Shown here: positions 1 through 12,734 of the stretch, in pieces | Numbering within the stretch: position 1 is the stretch's first letter | How the letters are laid out: every line of letters begins with the position of its first letter | NCBI GenBank assembly: GCA_023548195.1 | Contig: JAJHZJ010000808.1 | Span: 2,275,182-2,339,181, forward strand | Direction: 5' to 3' | Length of the DNA stretch: 64,000 nt | DNA from: Bettongia penicillata ogilbyi | Lineage: Eukaryota; Chordata; Mammalia; Diprotodontia; Potoroidae | Translations under genes and position numbers: made by a program | Notes under the pieces: generated by a model | Told to the model about the DNA's origin: nothing | The model's database searches: none | The model's input: the letters and a program-made list of their open reading frames with translations, nothing else

Positions 1-332
1 CATACGTATTCTAAGAGATATTGAACAGTACTACTCAACTCAGATTGATGAAATGCCCATGAATGTTGCTGATCTTATCTGAGGAAACAACTTTGAAGAC
101 CAATTGGAGACTATTTCCCCAGTTTTGTACTGCATTTGGAAGTTGAAGAGCTTATTGTATGCCATATAAGTACAACTTTTATTTAATAAGAGGGTTTATT
201 TGTGTTAAACTCTCTTCACCCAGCTCCTTCCCCACAAGCTGCTCTTTGTGGGATTTCTGCCTGCCTGCGTGTAAATTATGCATTGTCTGTTTTTCATTAA
301 AAAATAAGAAATTTTCACATAAAAAAAAAAAA
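1..332 (+). pseudogene. EIF4A3: EIF4A3-like 3' end (probable processed retrocopy; possibly the terminal exon)
   Basis: Bases 2-82 read in one open frame as the last 26 residues of a DEAD-box helicase, including DIEQYYSTQIDEMP and the terminal MNVADLI, followed by TGA at 80-82. From memory of the family this end matches eIF4A3 (exon-junction-complex RNA helicase) rather than eIF4A1 or eIF4A2. About 240 bases resembling a 3' UTR follow, then an ATTAAA poly(A) signal at 296-301 and a genomic run of 12 A at 321-332. A genomic A-tract about 20 bases after the signal is what a reverse-transcribed mRNA leaves, so a processed pseudogene is favoured. The upstream part lies outside the window. Introns, a target-site duplication and disabling mutations therefore cannot be checked, and a real last exon is not excluded. 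Confidence 0.65.
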
Positions 333-1650
333 TCACAAGATTCCTTGTAATCAGAAGTCACTTTCCTCAGTGATCCTCAGTCATCAAGTGAAGGACAAGA
401 CAGATCTACACAAATTTGCCAAATGTGTTTGCTTCTGGAAAAGAGGAAGTTTTCTTCAGAATCTAAATAAAAGAGAGATTCCCTGTTGATGGCCAGGTCC
501 TTTAGATGTTCCTGTTTATAGATGATATTGTGACGGTTTTATCAATACTCAGGATACTGAAGAATTTCCTCAGTAAGACACACACGATCAGCCAAAGAAA
601 AATTGTTGCTCATTCTCCATTCTTGAAGAAGGCCAATGACGTCAGTAGGGTGATGTCTTGACTTGCATTTGGGTTTAAGTGAGGCAGAGTCGCAAAAAAT
701 CATCAGCCTCGCTCTCTCCTCCAAAGTCAAAAGAGTCCAGTGCAAGACATAAGACAACTGGTGATGGCTCATGCCAAAAGAAAAACAGAATAGATAAAGA
801 ATTCTACTATCTAGTTGCCTACACTATGATATGCTGTTTGACAGGTTACGTCATTCTGTTAGTTCAATCAGCTAGTGCATATATTTGGAACAGGCACTGA
901 AGATGGACAATAAAATGGGCCCAGAATTTAATAGATGGAAGAGAGAAAACTGGGGTTTATTTGGAAAATTATACAGCCCTTTCAGTAAGCCCACGATGCA
1001 CCCTGATGTGAAAGTCCAACTATTTTAACACCTGCATTCTCTCAATGATGTTATATGCTTGTGGATAATGGAACATGCCAACATATAAAACAAAACCAAA
1101 AAAAAGGCAGCTGTACCAAAGGGCAGTGGAGACACACTTGGTTGGTTTAAGGAGGCTGTAACACATTAACCATGGTAATTTTTATGTACAATGTGGCATG
1201 AAAAATATAATTCAGGAAATATATCATTAGAAAAAGTAAGTGGGCCAGTGAACGTGAGAAAGAAGGATAAGAAACAGGTATCCCTACCGTTAACAATGGT
1301 AAAAAGTATTAAGTAACCCCTCCAGTATATTGAATAGATAGATGCTCTATAAAATATTTATGGGAAGACATGGATAAGAATTGCAAAGGATGTGGAGCAG
1401 ATGAGTTGTCTTCTACAATGTTTGAGGGAGTCTCCACAGATCTAGTGGTGTTTTGATATATATCTGGGCTGCTTGGTGGAGACTGAGATAGTAAAATAGC
1501 TCTATTAATCTTTTAAGTGAAATTTTTTTTAAAAGTTAGAAAATACATCATTCTCTAATAAAATTGAATTTCAGTCAATCCTCTACCAACCAGCTAGCAG
1601 TGCATGCAAACATGGATGCCTGTGCTTCTACTTATGATACATACGCTGTA
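333..1650. other. No recognised repeat or gene; one small unexplained ORF
   Basis: I recognise no repeat here. A 73-codon plus-strand frame (679-900) has a basic, Ser/Lys-rich first half and a hydrophobic second half from about residue 42 (FYYLVAYTMICCLTGYVILL) that looks like a single membrane segment. An overlapping minus-strand frame (542-772) also exists. Neither shows a recognisable family, promoter or splice context, so neither is called a gene. Confidence 0.4.
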
Positions 1651-1885
1651 GGCAGCAGATGATGCAGTAGATAGAGCACCAAGCCTGGAATCAGGAAAAC
1701 CTGAGTTCAAATCTGGACTCAGATACTTCCTAGCTGTGTGTCCATGGGCAGTCACTTAAACCCAATTTGCTTCAGTTTCCTCATCTGTAAATGGGCATAA
1801 TAATAACACCTATTTCTCAGAGTTATGGTCAGGATAAAATGTGATAAGAATTTGTAAAGCACTTAGCATGGTGCCCAGCAAGTAA
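1651..1885 (+). repeat. tRNA-derived CORE-type SINE (Mar/MIR-like)
   Basis: The head GATGCAGTAGATAGAGCACC and the B-box-like GAGTTCAAATC are typical of marsupial tRNA-derived SINEs. The 3' half (TTTCCTCATCTGTAAATGGG, then AAAGCACTTAGCATGGTGCC) is the MIR/L2-like tail. It is an ordinary diverged copy. Confidence 0.8.
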
Positions 1886-2457
1886 TGAGGGAATTAAAGG
1901 GAGTAGGAGAGCAAGTGGTGAAATGTGAATGAACCCCGCTGACTCCATCTTGTAACTCAATTTGGGAGCTAGTTCAGTTCCCTTTCTATTCAATTATGGG
2001 TATAGTTCAACTTCTGTCTTGTTAGAAAGCTTTTTTTTAATCATGGGAATTGAGAGAAAGCTGGGAAACAGGACCACTTCTACCTGCTGCTTAGAGACTC
2101 TTAACTAAAAGCCTAGGTTACACTGACCAGATACCCAGTCAATTTCAAAGATTGATGCAGGGAGTTTTCTCACAAATACACATCTGAAGCAATCTATGTG
2201 TCTTATCTGGAAACTGGACCCATATTGATCAATCAGTTTTTGTTTCCATGTTCCTTTGATTGCTTATGGACCTTTGGAGGAAATGGAACACCTCTTTTTT
2301 TGAATTCAGGGAACTGCACCTGTTCACTCTCCACCTCCCAACTTGAAAAGTCCCTAATATTTCCTCCAACTAGAAATCAGATCACCTACTTTTGCATGTC
2401 GGTTAATTGTTTTCTTTTAATTAATTGGTCTTGTTTGATTAATTATTTTTATTGTAA
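1886..2457. other. Unrecognised stretch, possibly an old LTR
   Basis: Phrases such as GACTCCATCTTGTAACTC recall LTR sequence, but no TG...CA boundaries or target duplication can be defined. Nothing else is recognised. Confidence 0.2.
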
Positions 2458-2764
2458 GGGGCAGCTAGGTGGTGCAGTAGATAGAGCACCAGTGCAGGAG
2501 TTAGGAGGACCTGAGTTCAAATCTCACTTCAGACACTTGACATTCACTAGCTGTGTGACCTTGGGAAGTCACTTAATCCCAATTGTCTCATCCTGGGTCA
2601 TCTCCAGTCATCCTGATGAATATCTGATCACTGGATTCAGATGGCTCTGGAGGAGAAGTGAGGCTGGTGACTTGCACAGGCCTCTTTAACTCAAAACAAA
2701 GTCAAGTGGAAGTCGTGTCATTATTTCTCTGAGGGCATGGTCTTCTTCAGCAAAACAAAGGATG

Positions 2765-2766
<2 letters not shown>
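2458..2766 (+). repeat. Marsupial tRNA-derived SINE (WSINE/Mar type) with a long 3' module
   Basis: It starts with GGGGCAGCTAGGTGGTGCAG and carries the B-box GAGTTCAAATC. After the tRNA-like head comes a module with CATCTCCAGTCATCCTGATG and GATGGCTCTGGAGGAGAA. The same module occurs at 43.29-43.45 kb behind a different head. The element runs into a CA microsatellite. Confidence 0.88.

Positions 2767-2800
<34 letters not shown>
2767..2800. repeat. (CA)n microsatellite
   Basis: Pure AC dinucleotide run at the 3' end of the SINE. The Cys/Val repeat frame on the opposite strand is an artefact of it. Confidence 0.95.
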
Positions 2801-2801
<1 letters not shown>

Positions 2802-3687
2802 CTTTATTGTATAAAAGTCTATCTTCCCCAGTATTTGGAGTCCAGTGCCAAAACTGAGGAAAGCAACTGCTCCCAATTTCTTAGGCAATTGCCATTTATT
2901 GCTTAATAAATGGAAATGCTCTAAGACTCTAACCCTCATTTCCTCTTTCATTTCATCTTTTACCTGTCACAGTAGTAAGTAATTTATAGATGTTAGCTAT
3001 TATTATTAGATGTAATATCACATCGATATATGTTACTCTGGGAAGATATGTTTATAGGATCAATGTATGTTAAATGTATACTTTCATATCCAATGTTTAT
3101 GTATGTGCATAAAATTTACAAAAAACATCTTTAAAAAAATCTTTGTAGTTCACCTTTGAAACACATAGAACACATAAGTATCTATAAAATAAACAGAATG
3201 ATTACTAAAAATAAAACCACACACACACAAGCAAACATCTCAACCCTAGCAAATAGTGGACAATGCTATAAAGTGTTATAAATTCCCTTGAAATGACTTT
3301 TGCTTCACAGTGATACTTAGAGAAAGAGCAACATCTTTTGAGCAAAAATAACAAAAGTCTACTACAAATAAATCATAAATAGAAGGAAACTGCAGAATAA
3401 TGCCATCTTTGGCTTTGCCTTTCAGAGCAGTTTAGTTAATAAAAACAAACCAAACTGTTTTTCTTAAAATTTCCCCATGATTTAGTCACGTGAATAGTTT
3501 TTTTTTTTCAGTCTGGTCAGACATCACAGTTTTAAAAATCTCACTTTATTTAACAACAATGGAGTTAACCAGATTGTGCGGGCAGCTTAATTTGGACTAA
3601 TTTAGTGGATGATCACTAAGGTGATGACTGATGACAACAAAAGATGTTGGTTCTAGAGAATATAAAAAGGAAATGTACATCTTTCTT
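2801..3687. other. No recognised feature
   Basis: AT-rich sequence with short A-runs. I see no repeat family or coding signal. Confidence 0.5.
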
Positions 3688-3700
3688 AAGAGTCTCTGAG
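3688..3700. repeat. 5' target-site duplication of the HAL1 insertion
   Basis: AAGAGTCTCTGAG occurs here and again at 6538-6550, bracketing the half-LINE exactly. Confidence 0.85.
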
Positions 3701-4373
3701 AGGAAATGAAGGTAAGATGGCAGAGTAGAAAGACTCACGTATGCTAGCTCCGAACCCACAGCCCATAAATTTCCTGTAAAAAGAACTCCCCACAAATTCT
3801 AGAGTACTGCAAACAGTGCACCAATGCAATGGAAGGGATTTCTGTTCCAGAGAGCCGACCCCAAAGGTCCGTCACGCTCCAGACAGCGGAGTCCACCCCT
3901 GAGCTTCCCTAGCTGCGTGGCCCCAGAGGAGCAGATCCAAGCAGGCTTCAGGGACGGAATCCCCGGTGGCCACGAAGGTCCCTCCACCCACAGGCGCTCC
4001 AGGTCAGTAAGAGAGACTTCTGGGCTGGCCAAAAGGGGAGCGGGGTGTCTCCGTGACTCAGGCCCCCTCGGGAGGCAGAGACAGAGGGAGCTGCAGAGGC
4101 AGCAGCGGCCCGAAACTCCTGGAGCAGCAGGCAGGAACTCAGGGCCATTACCGAAGGTCTCTGCATAAACCTCCTGAGGGAACTGAGCCTGGGAGGTGGA
4201 CCTGCCCCCGCCTGAGCACCAGAACTTAAGCTCACATTGAATAGCAGCCACTCCCGCCCCTGAAAGCCCTGAGGCTGGGAAGCAGCATATGAATCTCAGA
4301 CCCCAAGCACTACCTGGGCGGATCTAGGCAGGGGTGGAGAGGAATCTCAGAAGTCAGGTAACTGGCTGGGAAA

Positions 4374-5469
4374 ATGCCCAGAAAAAGGAAGCAAAATAAG
4401 ACCATAGAGAGCTACTTTATTGGGGAAGAGATGTTCCTTCCTCCTTTCATTTCTGATGAGGAAGTACAATGCTTGCCATCAGGGAAAGACGTGGAGGTTG
4501 GGTCCTCTCTATCCCAGACATCCAAAGTGGATGTCTGGTGGGCTCAGGCCATGGAAGAGCTCAAAAAGGATTTTGAAAATCAAGTTAGACAGGTAGAGGA
4601 AAAACTGGGAAGAGAAATGAGAGAGATGCAAGAAAAGCATGAAAAATGGGTCAATACCTTGCTAAAGGAGACCCAAAAAAATGCTGAAGAAAATAACACC
4701 TTGAAAAATAGGCTCACTCAATTGGCAAAAGAGGTTCAAAAAGCCAATGAGGAGAAGAACGCTTTCAAAAGCAGAATTAGCCAAATGGAAAAAGAGGTTC
4801 AAAAGCTCACTGAAGAAAATAGTTCTCTCAAAATTTGAATGGAACAGATGGAGGCTAATGACTTTCTGAGAAACCAAGAAATCATAAAACAAAACCAAAA
4901 GAATGAAAAAATGGAAAAGAATGTGAAATATCTCATTGGAAAAACAACTGACCTGGAAAATAGATCCAGGAGAGACAATTTAAAAATTATAGGACTACCT
5001 GAAAGCCATGATCAAAAAAAGAGCCTAGACATCATCTTCCATGAAATTATTGAGGAAAACTGCGCTGAGATTCTACAACCAGAGGACAAAATAAGTATTG
5101 AAAGAATCCATCGATCACCGCCTGAAAGAGATCCAAAAGGAGAAACTCCTAGGAACATTGTGGCCAAATTCTCAGGTCAAGGAGAAAATCTTGCAAGCAG
5201 CTAGAAAGAAAAAATTCCAGTATTGTGGAAATACAATCAGGATAACTCAAGATCTAGCAGCTTCTACATAAAGGGATCGAAGGGCATGGAATAGGATATT
5301 CCAGAAGTCAAAGGAACTAGGACTCAAACCAAGAATCACCTACCCAGCAAAACTGAGTATAATACTTCAGGGGAAAATATGGTCTTTCAATGAAACAGAG
5401 GACTTTCAAGCATTCTTGATGAAAAGACCAGAGCTGAAAAGAAAATTGGACTTTCAAACACAAGAATGA
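4374..5469 (+). pseudogene. HAL1 ORF1 (L1 ORF1p-like RNA-binding protein), broken
   Basis: ORF1p is the L1 nucleic-acid chaperone that coats element RNA. The frame begins at ATG 4374 with a basic start (MPRKRKQNKTIESYF) and has a long coiled coil rich in Glu/Lys heptads (about 4550-4840). An RRM-like domain follows with SRRDNLKIIGLPE and ISIERIHRSP, then PRNIVAKF and a C-terminal domain with RRAWN, LSIILQG and LMKRPELKRK. It is broken at least three times: an in-frame TGA at 4836-4838 where the second copy has an Arg codon, a small deletion near 5168 that shifts the frame, and a TAA near 5270. The family stop is TGA at 5467-5469. It cannot make a full-length protein. Confidence 0.88.
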
Positions 5470-5600
5470 GAAGAAGCATGAAAAAGGAAACAGAGAGAAG
5501 TCATAAGGGACTTACCAAAGGTGAACTGTTTACATTCCTACATGGAAAGACAATATTTGTAACTCTTAAAACTTTTCAGTATCTGGGTAGTTGGTGGGAC

Positions 5601-5606
5601 CACACA

Positions 5607-5640
<34 letters not shown>

Positions 5641-5700
5641 TGCACACACACACGTACATGTATGCACACACACATATACACACATGCATGCACACACAGA
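5601..5700. repeat. CA-rich microsatellite inside the HAL1 spacer
   Basis: AC runs interrupted by ATGC and GTAC units, directly after ORF1. The same position in the other HAL1 copy (56638-56708) and in the L1 spacer (35654-35698) also carries a CA/TG tract. Confidence 0.9.
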
Positions 5701-6537
5701 GACAGAGAGCACAGAATGAATTGAATAGGATGGGACCATACCTTAAAAGAAATTAAGGTAAATGGTGAGAGAGAAATATAGTGGGAGGAGAGAGGGTGAA
5801 ATGGAATGGGGTATATTATATCTCATTCAAGAGGCATGCAGAAGACTTTTTAGTGGAGGGAAAAAGAGGAGAGCTGAGAAAAAAACATGAAGTTTACCCT
5901 CATCACATTCGACTAAAGGAAGGAGTAAAATGCACACTCATTTTGGTATGAAAACCTATCTTACAGTACAGGAAAGTGGGGGAGAAGGAGATAAGCAGGA
6001 AGGAGGGATGATGGAAGGGAGGGCAATGGGAGAAGGGAGCAATTTGAAGTCAACATTCTTGGGGAGGGACAGGATCAAAAGAGAGAATAGAAACAATGGG
6101 GGGCAGGATAGGATGGAGGGAAATACAGTTAGTCTTACACAACTCGACTGTTATCGAAGTCATTTGTAAAACTACACAGATAGGGCCTATATTGAATTGC
6201 CTGCCTTCCCAAAGGGAATGGGTGGGGAGGGAGGGATGGGGAGAAGTTGGAACTCAAAGTTTTAGGAACAACTATTGAGTATTGTTCTTGCTACTAGGAA
6301 ATAAGAAATATAGTTAATGGGGAATAGAAAGTCATCTGGCCCTACAGGACAAAAGAGAAGATGGGGACAAGAGAAGGGAGGGATGATAGAAGAGAGGGCA
6401 GATTGGTGATATGGAAAATTAGAATGCTTGGTGTATTGGGGTGGTGGGAGGGTATAAATGGGGAGAAAATTTGGAACCCAAAATTTTGTGAAAATGAATG
6501 TAAAAAGTTAAATAAATAAATTTATATTTTAAAAAAA

Positions 6538-6550
6538 AAGAGTCTCTGAG
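6538..6550. repeat. 3' target-site duplication of the HAL1 insertion
   Basis: Second copy of AAGAGTCTCTGAG, directly after the A-tail. Confidence 0.85.
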
Positions 6551-6909
6551 GAAACATATGTATGTTTACCTTATGTCTCACTTCCTCTAGAGAGGTGATA
6601 AACTTAAAATTCAGAGAGAAACATGTAACTTTAGGCATGGCCAATGGGAGAATTTGTTTTGTTTTATTATGTATGTTTGTGATGAGGGTTTTACTTTTCA
6701 TGGTTTCTGTCGTTACTGTTCAATAGGAGAGCACATAAAAGGGACAGATTCTAAGTACATGTAAAAATTAATTAACTTTTTTAAAAATAAAAAAAAAAGA
6801 AATTTGAATCCAGGCATGGAAAGAGCTGAATTTTCCTTTTCTTCCAATCCTGATACTATGTGACTATGAACAAGTCACAACCTCTCTTTTGAGATTCATT
6901 TTTAATTCC
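6551..6909. other. Mostly unrecognised; weak MIR-like trace
   Basis: A faint MIR-like piece may lie at 6805-6905 (CTATGTGACTATGAACAAGTC). Nothing else is recognised. Confidence 0.3.
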
Positions 6910-7525
6910 TCAGGTATCCTTGGGATACCTACCGGATGCCAGGTACTGTACTAGGTATAGTACAGGCAGATACAATAGGTACAATACAATACAATAGGCA
7001 GATACAAAGGTAAAAATTAAAGTGCCCTTTTCTGCTACAGCTAATGTTCTACTGGGAAATGATAACATGTACACAGATAACATATATAAAATCCATTCCC
7101 TTCAGATACGGATTGGATTAAATGGCCAATACTATAATTCTGTGACGTTATATACAGAATACATAGAAGTTATATACACAATAGATGCAAAGTCATTTGG
7201 GAAAAGGGAAAATATTAACCACCGGGAAATTGGGAAAAACTTCCTGAAATGTATTTTGAAGGAATCTAGGGTGTCTATAAGATAGAACTGAGGAAGGAGA
7301 GCATTCCAGATATAAGAGAAAGCCTGTGTCAAGGCATGGAAAGAGGAGATGGAAAGTTGCATAGGAGATCAGCAAGTATACATACAGGGAGTATGGGGGA
7401 GGGGAAGGACACTAATAAAAAAAAGTCTGACTTTTAAATGTCAGGCAGAGAAGTTTGCACTTTATGTTAGAAGTAACAGGGGGCCGCTGAAGCATTCTGT
7501 GGAACAGAGTAACATGGAATAGGAT
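6910..7525 (-). mobile_element. L2 LINE 3' fragment
   Basis: Reading on the plus strand gives the reverse of an L2 3' end: a diverged GATGCCAGGTACTGTACTAG motif, then ATGTTCTACTGGGAAATGAT, ACATGTACACAGATAACATA, GAGAGCATTCCAGATATAAG and GCCGCTGAAGCATTCTGTGG. No open coding frame is left. Confidence 0.75.
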
Positions 7526-7619
7526 ATAAGCATCAGGAAATTGTGATTCCATAGTGTATCAGTATCCGATGACATTATGGCAGATTATAAATCACATCAT
7601 GTCATGTCAAAGAATGTTA

Positions 7620-7667
7620 CTACATATCATATATACTGCATATATGTATACATACATACATATTAAG
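7620..7667. repeat. TA/CATA-rich simple repeat
   Basis: Alternating ATAT, GTATACATACATACA sequence before a SINE. Confidence 0.7.
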
Positions 7668-7912
7668 TTTAGTCTTTTCCAGTTATGTCTGCCTCTTCAT
7701 GACCTCATTTAGGGTTTTCTTGGCAAAGATACTGGAGTGATTTGCCATTTCCTTCTCCAGCTCATTTTACAGATGGAGAAACTGAGGTAAATAGGATTAA
7801 ATGACTTGCCCAGGGTCACACGGATACTAAGTGTCTGAGGCCAGGTTTGAACTCAGGAGGATGAGTGTTCCTGACTCCAGGACCAGCACTCTATTGTGCT
7901 ACCTAGATACCT
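7668..7912 (-). repeat. Complete Mar1-type SINE
   Basis: In reverse orientation it has the Mar1 tail (AGGGTTTTCTTGGCAAAGAT, ACTGGAGTGATTTGCCATTT), the middle (AGATGGAGAAACTGAGG) and the tRNA-like head (TTTGAACTCAGG B-box complement, CACTCTATTGTGCTACCTAG). It is close to the copy at 11105-11353. Confidence 0.9.
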
Positions 7913-7913
7913 C

Positions 7914-7948
7914 ATGTGTATGTATGTATGTATGTATGTATGTATGTG
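7914..7948. repeat. (TGTA)n microsatellite
   Basis: Seven to eight TGTA units directly after the SINE head. Confidence 0.9.
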
Positions 7949-10727
<2,779 letters not shown>

Positions 10728-10934
10728 CACTCTGGATCCCAGGATTCCATACAAACTAAGAATGTTACTATCACACTGGAAGCAAAAAAAGGTATTCTCT
10801 TGTGGAAAAAACATGTTTCTACATTTGAGGCATGGCTGTGGTTCAACACACTGGCTCTTGCCTATCCCAGACCTTTTGCATACATACACATACAAGCACA
10901 CTCATGTACAGGTACTCACTCTACCCCCTTATGC

Positions 10935-11104
10935 TTTCCTATAGTTCAGGAAATGCCATAGCCCTTCAGCCACTATATTGTTTTAATTACTTGTATTTAC
11001 ATCTTACTCCTGTACTAGATCTTAAGTTCCCCAAGAACAAGGATTACATCTTATCTACAGTTTATATCCCTGTCAGTATAACCTACCATGGTGTTAGACA
11101 CACA
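10935..11104 (+). mobile_element. L2 3' end, left part
   Basis: CTAGATCTTAAGTTCCCCAA and GAACAAGGATTACATCTTAT are the L2 3' end. The tail resumes after the Mar1 insertion at 11354-11395 (CAGTAGGCATTTAATAAGTA). Confidence 0.75.
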
Positions 11105-11353
11105 ACTGTTGTTGCTGAGTTGTCTCAGTTATATTCAACTCTCCATGACTCCATTTTGGGTTTTCTTGGCAAAGATATGGGAATGGTTTGTCACTTTATT
11201 CTCTAGCTCATTTTACAGATGAGGAAACTGAGGCAAATAGAGTTAAGTGACTTGTCCGAAGTCACACAACTAGTAAGTGTCTGAGGCCAGATTTGAACTC
11301 AGGTCCTCCTGACTCCAGGCACTCTATCCACTGTGCCACCTAGCTGCCCCTTT
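11105..11353 (-). repeat. Complete Mar1-type SINE inserted in L2
   Basis: It has the same architecture as the 7.7-kb copy: TGTTGTTGCTGAG tail start, GGGTTTTCTTGGCAAAGATA, AGATGAGGAAACTGAGGCAA and head complement CACTGTGCCACCTAGCTGCC. It is flanked by GACACACA at 11097-11104 and 11354-11361, an 8-bp target-site duplication inside the L2 tail. Confidence 0.92.
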
Positions 11354-11395
11354 GACACACAGTAGGCATTTAATAAGTATTTATTGTGTAGAATC
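11354..11395 (+). mobile_element. L2 3' tail, right part
   Basis: GACACACAGTAGGCATTTAA then TAAGTATTTATTG, the continuation of the L2 at 10935-11104. Confidence 0.75.
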
Positions 11396-11554
11396 CAATT
11401 GAACTGATTAAGTTGAGTCCCCCAGGGTCTACAATAATATGTCTAGTTTGGATGAGTTACTCTTATCAATACTATTCCAAATTCTCACATGTAATACCAG
11501 TTAATGTTAACACTTTGCATCTGACCAACTTGAAAGCATACAAAACTCAAACAA

Positions 11555-11735
11555 AAACTCACAGATTCAGGGCTAGAAGGGACTTTAGAAGCTATGTATT
11601 CTAACCCTGTTATTTCATAGATGAGAAAAATAAAGCCCAGAGAAATGAAGTGGCTAACCTAAAGTCACCTGTGAAGCAAACTGTGGTCCTCCACCCCCAA
11701 ATCCAGCTCTTTCCATTGTACCTTCCTGCCCTTTG
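11555..11735 (-). repeat. MIR-like SINE fragment
   Basis: TTTCATAGATGAGAAAAATA, AAGCCCAGAGAAATGAAG and CCAGCTCTTTCCATTGTACC are the reverse of a MIR-type SINE. Confidence 0.6.
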
Positions 11736-11824
11736 AAGATGTTGGGATGAACTCTACTCCTTACTGAGAGGTTCCAAGGCAAACCACCCTTATGTCTGCC
11801 AAAGTCCTCCTTATCTGTCATCTT

Positions 11825-12080
11825 TTAAAATGCAGCAGGAGGAGTGAATATCAGGTTGGACCTGGGATTAGGAAGTCCTGGGTTCAAAATCTGACACTTG
11901 GGGACAGGGTGACCCTGTGCACATCATTTAAACTCTTTGGGCCTGAATTTCTTATCTATAAAATGGGGATGATAGTATCTGGATTAACTGTTTCACAGAA
12001 TTGTTGGGAGGTTCAGATGAGATAGCAGATGTAAAACATTGCAAACCTTTCAGCACTATATAAATGTCAGCTATCATTAT
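11825..12080 (+). repeat. MIR-like SINE
   Basis: GTCCTGGGTTCAAAATCTG (B-box), then TTATCTATAAAATGGGGATG and ATTGTTGGGAGGTTCAGATG in MIR order. Confidence 0.75.
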
Positions 12081-12240
12081 CTATGCTTCTTACTCAAATC
12101 AATTTTCAATTAGTTACTGGCACAGCAAGGTATTTAAGCAGTGCCAAAGTCAATAGTCAGGGATCTGTATCGGTAGCTACCTGCAATGCTGGTAAAGGGA
12201 AATAGAGAAATGAATATTGCTGGAATTTTCTGAACTTTTC

Positions 12241-12241
12241 C

Positions 12242-12320
<79 letters not shown>

Positions 12321-12455
12321 CTCTCTCTCTCTGTTTCTCTCTCTCTCTGTCTCTCTCTGTTTCTCTCTGTCTCTGTCTCTCTCTGTGTCTCTGTCTCTCT
12401 CTCTGTCTCTCTCTCTTTCTCTGTCTCTCTGTCTATCTCTGTCTCTTTCTTCTCC
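12241..12455. repeat. CT-rich microsatellite with TT/GT interruptions
   Basis: A pure CT core grades into imperfect CTCTGT and CTTT units, the sign of an older, decaying tract. Its right flank, 12465-12518, matches 10736-10790. Confidence 0.95.
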
Positions 12456-12539
12456 TCCCCCCATATCCCAGGATTCCATAAAAACTAAGAATGTTACTAT
12501 AACACTAGAAGCAAAAAATACACACACACTCACACACAA

Positions 12540-12715
12540 GTGTATATACGTATATACATATATATTTTGCCTCCAGTACTACAGTAACATCTTTAGTTTA
12601 TGTATATACATATGTTCACATATATACATATAATAAAATATATTATATTTATATATCACATAAAATATATATTTATATATTATATAACATATATAAACAA
12701 TAATCAAATAAAAAT
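12540..12715. repeat. TA-rich low-complexity repeat
   Basis: Alternating TATATA, ATATAC and CATATA blocks. Confidence 0.75.
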
Positions 12716-12734
12716 CCCCAAACTTGAAAATGAA

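Larger units (their letters stand above)
3701..6540 (+). mobile_element. Full-length HAL1 (half-LINE: L1-derived, ORF1 only)
   Basis: This is a complete ORF2-less L1 derivative. In order it has a GC-rich 5' region (about 3701-4373), a broken ORF1 (4374-5469), a spacer with a CA microsatellite (about 5470-5700), a purine-rich 3' region with G-rich blocks (5760-6480) and a 3' end with AAATAAATAAA and nine A's. Perfect 13-bp duplications flank it. No endonuclease, reverse transcriptase or Cys-rich ORF2 sequence lies between ORF1 and the tail. The same structure recurs in the copy at 55.8-57.7 kb, so the lack of ORF2 is a family property and not a private deletion. HAL1 elements of this organisation are known from mammals, including marsupials, and are thought to move using L1 ORF2 protein in trans. 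Confidence 0.88.

Noticed and set aside
2721..2951. Frame with a Cys-Val repeat
   Set aside because: Translation of the CA microsatellite at the end of a SINE.
3799..4251. 150- and 114-codon ORFs in GC-rich sequence
   Set aside because: They lie in the HAL1 5' region ahead of ORF1. Openness follows from high GC, and no domain is visible.
5601..5756. His/Thr-repeat ORF in the HAL1 spacer
   Set aside because: CA microsatellite translation.
12177..12633. 120- and 138-codon ORFs over the second CT tract
   Set aside because: Same microsatellite artefact.
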